This document shows positions 32,022 to 37,187 of a stretch of DNA of 37,187 nucleotides, piece by piece. The stretch is from Promethearchaeati archaeon (GTDB taxonomy: Archaea; Asgardarchaeota; Heimdallarchaeia; JABLTI01), in NCBI GenBank assembly GCA_013166835.1, contig JABLTI010000017.1, forward strand, positions 1 through 37,187. The letters run 5' to 3'. Numbering within the stretch: position 1 is the stretch's first letter; each line of letters begins with the position of its first letter. Position numbers and translations under genes: made by a program. The notes below the pieces were generated by a model, which was given only the letters and a program-made list of their open reading frames with translations, did no database searches and had not been told where the DNA came from.

Positions 32022-33644
32022 TTGAAAAAAAATACTAAGGATAATACACTGCCAAAAATCTTAGTATTAACTGGTAGAGCAGCTGAACCTATTGTTAGAA
32101 AATATATTCCAGAAAATGTGGATTTATTAGTGCTTCCAGTTGATGTAGCAGCTTTTATCACTAGTGAAATGATTTTAGAGAATCTAAACAAAAAAACAGC
32201 TCAAAACTATGAGCTTATTGTTACACCAGGCTTAGTACAAGATGATTTAACGTATTTGAAAAACAAACTTGGGATTCTAGTCGTAAAAGGACCAAGATAT
32301 GCTAGCGATATCAAAATGGCAATAATTGATACTGATCCATTTACTTTATCACCTGTAGTTTCTGCTGATAAATATCTAAAAAAACAGAAAGCTACAATAT
32401 CTCGAGATATTATTGAACAAGGATTTACTGCTCCTCTTGAGAAAAATGAGTACTATATTGGATTCAAGAAGAAATTTCCTGTTGGTTTGAATAGACCCCC
32501 TCTTGTAATGGCAGAAATCGTAGATGCTCCAAAACTATCAATGGAAAAAATAACTGAGAGAGCTCTATATTATCTAAGAAATGGAGCAGATATTTTAGAT
32601 ATTGGTGCATTAGCTAATGAACCTGAACCTCAAAAAATCTCAAAAATTGTTAAGAAATTAAAATCACTGCAAGAACAACATGGTTTTGCAATTAGTGTTG
32701 ATACACTAGAAGTTGAAGAAATACAAGCAGCAATAAAAGAAGGTGTTGACCTCATTTTGAGCATTGATCATGGAAATGTAGACTATTTGATCGATGATAT
32801 ACCTAAAAACGTAGGAGTTGTATTTGTCCCAACAAATGTTGAAAAAGGTTATTTGCCAAAAACTTCACAAGAAAGAGTTAAGTCATTAATACAGTTGAGA
32901 GACAAATTAAAAGCAGCTGACCTAACAAAAATTGCTGCTGATCCAATAATTGAAATGCCAATTTATCCTGGTTTTACAAATTCGCTCTCACATTATATTG
33001 AATATCGGAAAATTGATTCCGAAACTCCAATGATGACCTGTGTTGGTAATGTAACTGAGTTTATTGCAGCAGATCCAATTGGGATCAATGCCTTATTTAG
33101 TTGCATTTCAGTTGAACTTGGGATTCAGTTGTTATTAGTAACAGATGTTAGTGCAAAGTGTAGAGGTGGAATAAAAGAAATTGTAAAATCTAGAGATCTA
33201 GCGTTTGTGGCAAAACAAAAAGATACTCCGCCAAAAGGACATGGAATAGAAATTTTAATGGCGAAAAGTCGTACTGCCAATGATATAGAGATTGTCGGAT
33301 TCAAAAATATTGAAACTTTAGAAATCACAACGAAAGATGAAAATAAACTTTATCGCTTAGATTACGAACCTGATCCTAAAGGAAGCTTCACAATCTGGAT
33401 TGATTATCACAAACAAAAGATCTACACCGCTCATCTTAAAGTTGGAACGAACAAACCAGACCTATTATTAATCTCAAGTAAAGCAAGACTGATCTATGAA
33501 GAAATCATAAAAAGGAATCTCATAACAAAAATTGACCATGCTTTCTACATGGGAAGAGAATTAGAGCGAGCTGAAGTCTGTTTATACCTTGGAAAAACGT
33601 ACATACAAAATAAACAAACATTTTGTGATGAAAAAATAATTTAG
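32022..33644 (+). CDS. DHPS-related archaeal fusion protein (DUF6513-DHPS-DUF4346 layout)
   Basis: A 540-aa protein of the archaeal dihydropteroate synthase-related family. Residues about 1-150 form an N-terminal domain (ILVLTGRAAEPIVRKYIPEN), about 155-400 a DHPS-like TIM barrel (NGADILDIGALANEPEP, FAISVDTLEVEEIQAAIKEG, LILSIDHGN), and about 440-530 a DUF4346-type domain (YEPDPKGSFTIWIDY, DHAFYMGRELERAEVCLYLG). The DHPS signature is altered: the SRK motif is not seen, so the barrel may make a different bond. The family occurs in organisms that use methanopterin-type C1 carriers. Start is TTG at 32022 with GAGGT about 10 bases upstream; an ATG does not occur near. Probably co-transcribed with the DmrX-like gene. 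Precise reaction unknown. Confidence 0.8.
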   Translation: MKKNTKDNTLPKILVLTGRAAEPIVRKYIPENVDLLVLPVDVAAFITSEMILENLNKKTAQNYELIVTPGLVQDDLTYLKNKLGILVVKGPRYASDIKMAIIDTDPFTLSPVVSADKYLKKQKATISRDIIEQGFTAPLEKNEYYIGFKKKFPVGLNRPPLVMAEIVDAPKLSMEKITERALYYLRNGADILDIGALANEPEPQKISKIVKKLKSLQEQHGFAISVDTLEVEEIQAAIKEGVDLILSIDHGNVDYLIDDIPKNVGVVFVPTNVEKGYLPKTSQERVKSLIQLRDKLKAADLTKIAADPIIEMPIYPGFTNSLSHYIEYRKIDSETPMMTCVGNVTEFIAADPIGINALFSCISVELGIQLLLVTDVSAKCRGGIKEIVKSRDLAFVAKQKDTPPKGHGIEILMAKSRTANDIEIVGFKNIETLEITTKDENKLYRLDYEPDPKGSFTIWIDYHKQKIYTAHLKVGTNKPDLLLISSKARLIYEEIIKRNLITKIDHAFYMGRELERAEVCLYLGKTYIQNKQTFCDEKII

Positions 33645-33713
33645 AAAAACTGGAATGATTCATTTTTATCTCAGATATTTTTAATTAAAAAAAAAGAAAT
33701 AAAGTTTTAAAAG

Positions 33714-33744
33714 AGAACATATATTCAAAATATGAATAAGTTCT
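33714..33744. promoter_or_regulatory. Dyad over the gcv transcription start
   Basis: AGAAC (33714-33718) and TATTCA (33722-33727) are mirrored by TGAATA (33733-33738) and GTTCT (33740-33744). A TATA-like TTTTAAAAG (33705-33712) lies just upstream, so the dyad covers the likely start site, where a repressor would act. Confidence 0.4.
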
Positions 33745-33778
33745 TATTACCAAAACTAAAAAAGAACATCGGTTAACG

Positions 33779-33795
33779 AAAAAAAAAAAAAAAAA
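33779..33795 (+). repeat. A17 homopolymer in the gcvH leader
   Basis: Seventeen A in a row, about 25 bases upstream of the gcvH start. Length may vary between cells or reads. Confidence 0.8.
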
Positions 33796-33819
33796 TTAGA
33801 AATGAAAGAGGTTGACCAA

Positions 33820-34209
33820 ATGAAACTTGATGAGAATGCTAAATATACAAAAACTCATGAATGGGCAAGAAAAGAAGACGATGTTATTGTTATTGGAATT
33901 TCTGATTTCGCTCAGGGTTTGCTAAAAGATATTGTTTATGTTGAGTTGCCTACAGAAGGCACTACATTCCAAAAAGGAGATAAAACTGCAGATATTGAGT
34001 CCGTTAAAGCAGTTGAAGAACTAAAAACACCAGTTGCAGGGGAAATCGTAGCTGTGAATAGTGTTCTCGAAGATTCTGCAGAATCTATAAACGAAGATCC
34101 ATTTGGCGAAGGATGGTTTATAAAAATTAAGCCAAGTAATCCAGCAGAATTAGATGAATTAATGTCTCCTGAGGAATACGAAGAGTATGTGGAAACTCTC
34201 GATCATTAA
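33820..34209 (+). CDS. gcvH: Glycine cleavage system H protein
   Basis: A 129-aa H protein, the lipoyl carrier that shuttles the aminomethyl group between P, T and L proteins. The lipoylation site is Lys63 in ADIESVKAVEELKTP; the N-terminal YTKTHEWARKED and the GISDFAQGLLKDIVYVELP stretch are typical. Length is normal. The longest frame begins at ATG 33802, but AGAGG at 33807-33811 is 8 bases from the ATG at 33820 and would lie inside the longer version, so 33820 is chosen. First gene of gcvH-gcvPA-gcvPB; T and L proteins are not in the window. A dyad and an A17 run lie in its promoter and leader. Needs a lipoylation enzyme encoded elsewhere. Confidence 0.95.
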   Translation: MKLDENAKYTKTHEWARKEDDVIVIGISDFAQGLLKDIVYVELPTEGTTFQKGDKTADIESVKAVEELKTPVAGEIVAVNSVLEDSAESINEDPFGEGWFIKIKPSNPAELDELMSPEEYEEYVETLDH

Positions 34210-34233
34210 ATTAACTGGAGTACTGATCTTTTC

Positions 34234-35616
34234 ATGAATACTGAAAATGAAGGATCAGCAAACGACATTCAGAAGGAAATGGAGAAATTCCTTGGAATAG
34301 AAAGTGTAGACGAATTATTCAAGGATATTCCAGGTTCTGTTCGTTTAAAAAATCCTCTCAAACTTCTTGGACCAATGTCCGAAAGAGATTTGTCAATATA
34401 CATTGATAAAATTCTCGCTTTAAATAAACCAGTAGTTTCTTTTCTGGGTGGTGGAGCACAAGACCACTATATCCCGGCAATAGTACAAGAAGTTATCACA
34501 AAACCAGAATTACTCAATGCATATACTCCATATCAACCTGAAGTAGCTCAAGGCATGTTACAAGGAATGTTTGAATTCCAAAGTTTAATCAGTGAAATAA
34601 CTGGCCTAAATGTAACTAATTCCTCAATGTACGATTGGGCTACAGCTATTGGAGAAGCTCTTTTGATGTCAGTCAGAATCATGAAGAAACGACAAAAGGT
34701 TTTGATTTCAAAAAGCATTCATCCTGATAGACTATCAGTTATCAAGAATTATTTAGCAGGACCACAGGTTGAGTATGAAATGGTGAATTTCGATTCAGAA
34801 ACAGGGGAAGTCGATTTAGCTGATCTAAAAAAGAAATTAACTGAAGATATTGCTGCTTTCTATTTTGAAAATCCAAACAGCTTTGGTGTAATTGAAAGTA
34901 AAGCAGAGGAAATCTGCACTCAAGTACATGAAGTCGAAGCAAAAGCAGTTGTTGGTGTAGATCCTATCTCATTAGGAATAATGAAACCACCAGGGAAATA
35001 TGGTGCAGATATCGCGGTTGGTGAAGGGCAAGGTTTAGGCACTCCCATCAGTTTTGGTGGACCTCACTTTGGATTTTTCTCCACAAATTATAATCCTAAA
35101 ACAATACGACAAATGCCCGGAAGACTCGTTGGGTTAACAAAAACCCAAGATGGAAAACAGAGAGCCTATGTCTTAACACTATCAACACGTGAACAACACA
35201 TACGAAGAGAACGAGCAACCAGTAATATTTGTACGAATCAAGCTATCCTAGCATTTGGTGCTGGGGTGTATTTATCGCTATTAGGTCCTGATGGCTTAAA
35301 GAAAACAGCGGATTATTGTATTTCAGCTGCAAATTACCTTGCCAGCAAGATAAATGAGCTTGAACATTTTGATGCTCCAATATTTACAGGAGCACATTAC
35401 AATGAATTTATCGTTCGGGTTAAGAAAGGAACAATGGCGAAACTAGAAACAAAACTCATTGAACAGGGTTTTGTTGGAGGATACACACTTGAAAAGTGTC
35501 ATCCAGAATTTGGTGAAACAGCAATATTCTGTGTCACTGAAATGCATACTATGGATGAATTGAGTAAACTCTTGGAAGTGCTAAGTGTGTATGATAAAGA
35601 ATTAGGAGGAAAATAA
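34234..35616 (+). CDS. gcvPA: Glycine dehydrogenase (decarboxylating) subunit 1
   Basis: A 460-aa N-terminal half of the split P protein, as found in archaea and many Gram-positive bacteria. Seen: [20 protein letters not shown] (about residue 68), the [20 protein letters not shown] region, [17 protein letters not shown], and [20 protein letters not shown] near 310-330. The fold is that of a PLP enzyme, but the PLP lysine is on the partner subunit; this subunit helps form the active site of the alpha2beta2 enzyme. 24 bp after gcvH and one base before gcvPB, so surely co-transcribed. Start is ATG at 34234 without a strong ribosome binding site, consistent with coupling to gcvH. Confident. Confidence 0.95.
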   Translation: MNTENEGSANDIQKEMEKFLGIESVDELFKDIPGSVRLKNPLKLLGPMSERDLSIYIDKILALNKPVVSFLGGGAQDHYIPAIVQEVITKPELLNAYTPYQPEVAQGMLQGMFEFQSLISEITGLNVTNSSMYDWATAIGEALLMSVRIMKKRQKVLISKSIHPDRLSVIKNYLAGPQVEYEMVNFDSETGEVDLADLKKKLTEDIAAFYFENPNSFGVIESKAEEICTQVHEVEAKAVVGVDPISLGIMKPPGKYGADIAVGEGQGLGTPISFGGPHFGFFSTNYNPKTIRQMPGRLVGLTKTQDGKQRAYVLTLSTREQHIRRERATSNICTNQAILAFGAGVYLSLLGPDGLKKTADYCISAANYLASKINELEHFDAPIFTGAHYNEFIVRVKKGTMAKLETKLIEQGFVGGYTLEKCHPEFGETAIFCVTEMHTMDELSKLLEVLSVYDKELGGK

Positions 35617-35617
35617 A

Positions 35618-37159
35618 ATGCCAGAAGAAAAAACAACTACACTTGCATTTTACAAAGAACCTTTAGTTTTTGAATTAGAAGAAACAAAATATGAGAGATA
35701 TTCTCCTCCTAGCATTCCTAAAGAAATCAAGAAATCGGTGAAAAAACCGCTTGCATTAATTCCTAAGGAAATGCAAAGAACTGATCCTCCTAACTTGCCT
35801 AAATTAGCAGAATTCCAATTAGCTAGACATTACTTACATTTAGCACAAATGAATTTCACCGTGGATAGTGGGTTTTATCCACTTGGGAGTTGTACAATGA
35901 AATACAATCCAAAAATAAATGATTTCATTTCCACTGACAAACGCGTAGCTATAGCACATCCATTCCAACCTGCAAGAACTGTACAAGGTAATATTAGAAT
36001 ACTTTACGAAACCGAGCAAATGCTTAACGAATTAGCAGGAATGACAAGGACAACATTGCAACCATCTGCCGGAGCACACGGAGAATTAACAGGGATAATG
36101 GTAATTCGTGCATATCATATCGATAAAGGAGAAGGAGAAACAAGAACAGAAGTTATCATCCCAGATAGTGCTCATGGAACAAATCCCGCAACATCAGCAA
36201 TGGCAGGATACAAAACAGTAGTAATCAAATCAAAGAAAAACGGTTTAGTGGATCTCGAAGCTCTGAAAGCAGCAGTTAGTGAAAAAACTGCAGCACTTAT
36301 GCTTACAAATCCAAATACCTTAGGATTATTCGAAGAAGAAATTATTGAAATAGCAAAAATAGTTCATGATGTTGGGGGATTGCTGTATTATGATGGAGCT
36401 AACTTCAATGCAATAATGGGTATTTGTCGACCTGGTGATATGGGATTTGATGCAATTCATTTCAACCTACACAAAACCTTTGGTACTCCTCACGGAGGGG
36501 GAGGACCTGGTTCTGGTCCAGTAGGTGTTGTTGAAAAGCTTGTACCATATCTGCCAAAACCATTGCCTGAATTCAGCAAGAAAACTGGCAAATATTATTT
36601 GAATTTCGACATACCAAAATCGATCGGAAAAATCAAAGGCTTCTGGGGTAATTATAGCGTAATTGTCAGAGCATATGCTTATATGCTTTCGTTAGGAGCT
36701 GAAGGACTTAAGCGAGTATCAGAACAAGCTGTTCTAAATGCTAATTATCTCAAGAAAAAGCTATTAGATTTAGGTGGCTGGGATTTGCCTTTCGCACCTG
36801 AAATTCCACGAAAACACGAATTCGTTTTAGATGGGGAAGAACTCAAGAAAGAAACTGGTATATCCACACTAGATGTTGCTAAAAGACTTCTAGATCTTGG
36901 TTATCATGCGCCGACTATCTATTTCCCATTAATAGTTCATGAAGCACTTATGGTTGAACCAACAGAAACTGAAACAAAACAAACTTTAGATGACTTCACA
37001 GATGCAATGAAACAGATCTTGAAAGAAAGCAAAGAAAATCCTGAAATTGTTCTTAGCGCTCCACAAAATACTCCCGTTGGTCGAATTGATGAAGTCTTAG
37101 CAGCGAAAGAACCAATTCTGACTTGGCGAATGTTGAAACAGAAGGAAGAAGAGAAGTAA
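35618..37159 (+). CDS. gcvPB: Glycine dehydrogenase (decarboxylating) subunit 2
   Basis: A 513-aa C-terminal half of the split P protein with the PLP lysine. Seen: [16 protein letters not shown] (about residue 87), [16 protein letters not shown] (about 146), [15 protein letters not shown], and [20 protein letters not shown], where Lys286 binds PLP. Together with GcvPA it decarboxylates glycine and hands the aminomethyl group to the lipoyl arm of GcvH. The ATG starts one base after the gcvPA stop and has a strong AGGAGG site eight bases upstream, inside gcvPA. The gene is complete and ends 28 bp before the window edge. In this organism the C1 unit would pass, via a T protein not seen here, to folate or methanopterin. 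Confidence 0.96.
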   Translation: MPEEKTTTLAFYKEPLVFELEETKYERYSPPSIPKEIKKSVKKPLALIPKEMQRTDPPNLPKLAEFQLARHYLHLAQMNFTVDSGFYPLGSCTMKYNPKINDFISTDKRVAIAHPFQPARTVQGNIRILYETEQMLNELAGMTRTTLQPSAGAHGELTGIMVIRAYHIDKGEGETRTEVIIPDSAHGTNPATSAMAGYKTVVIKSKKNGLVDLEALKAAVSEKTAALMLTNPNTLGLFEEEIIEIAKIVHDVGGLLYYDGANFNAIMGICRPGDMGFDAIHFNLHKTFGTPHGGGGPGSGPVGVVEKLVPYLPKPLPEFSKKTGKYYLNFDIPKSIGKIKGFWGNYSVIVRAYAYMLSLGAEGLKRVSEQAVLNANYLKKKLLDLGGWDLPFAPEIPRKHEFVLDGEELKKETGISTLDVAKRLLDLGYHAPTIYFPLIVHEALMVEPTETETKQTLDDFTDAMKQILKESKENPEIVLSAPQNTPVGRIDEVLAAKEPILTWRMLKQKEEEK

Positions 37160-37187
37160 TTCACTTCTCATTCACTTATTTTTTTAT

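Noticed and set aside
33645..33819. Glycine riboswitch before gcvH
   Set aside because: None of the conserved glycine-aptamer core sequences are present; the region is AT-rich with only one dyad.
1..37187. Mobile elements, integrase sites at the three tRNA genes, CRISPR arrays
   Set aside because: No transposase, integrase or phage gene, no repeated tRNA 3' ends downstream, and no regularly spaced repeats were found.

Overview
The window is archaeal chromosome, AT-rich (roughly one third G+C by eye) and gene dense. The archaeal assignment rests on a class-I release factor aRF1, a Sec61-type SecY, the PolD small subunit (DP1), archease, a digeranylgeranylglyceryl-phosphate-synthase-type prenyltransferase, GTP cyclohydrolase MptA, an F420-dependent NADP reductase, split glycine decarboxylase, TATA boxes at archaeal spacing (several starts look leaderless) and tRNA genes with bulge-helix-bulge introns. 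PolD, a GTPBP1-like GTPase, many coiled-coil proteins and a tandem C2H2 zinc-finger protein would fit an Asgard-group or related heterotrophic archaeon, but no marker seen here settles the phylum.

Layout. 1-7900: end of an F420/NADP oxidoreductase (minus), aRF1 with a hairpin leader, a small OB-fold protein, a CapA-like metallophosphatase-fold protein, MptA, a HAD hydrolase overlapping a DUF523/TudS protein, a methyltransferase and a coiled-coil protein. 8100-12900: SecY, a tRNA-Leu(CAA) with two introns, an orphan membrane protein, an Eis-like acetyltransferase, tRNA-Thr(GGT) and a cupin. 13000-15200: a HEAT-repeat protein, then a promoter with two matched dyads driving what looks like a stand-alone structured RNA of about 160 nt, then dihydropteroate synthase. 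15200-18900: a sugar pair (intracellular GH3 glycosidase plus GPH-type symporter) and tRNA-Ser(TGA). 19000-23000: an orphan helical protein, archease, DP1 and the lipid prenyltransferase. 23000-28000, all minus: coiled-coil protein, thioredoxin-reductase-like flavoprotein, GTPBP1-like GTPase, coiled-coil protein. 28200-30600: MoxR ATPase overlapping a VWA protein, then a zinc-finger protein facing them. 31000-37187: a DmrX-like iron-sulfur flavoprotein behind a structured leader, a DHPS-related fusion protein, and gcvH-gcvPA-gcvPB running to the window end.

How it fits together. MptA, two DHPS-family proteins, a DmrX-like reductase, an F420/NADP reductase and the glycine cleavage system together point to a tetrahydromethanopterin-type C1 carrier being made and charged with C1 units from glycine, with F420 as a redox carrier. 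The sugar pair suggests heterotrophy. No mobile element, CRISPR array or phage gene was seen.

The strongest candidates for undescribed biology are non-coding: the structured RNA at 14118-14278 with its dyad promoter; the leader of the DmrX-like gene (30923-31051), whose hairpin loop can pair either with a nearby AGAGG or with the gene's own ribosome binding site; the 5' hairpin of aRF1; and the D-loop intron of tRNA-Leu.
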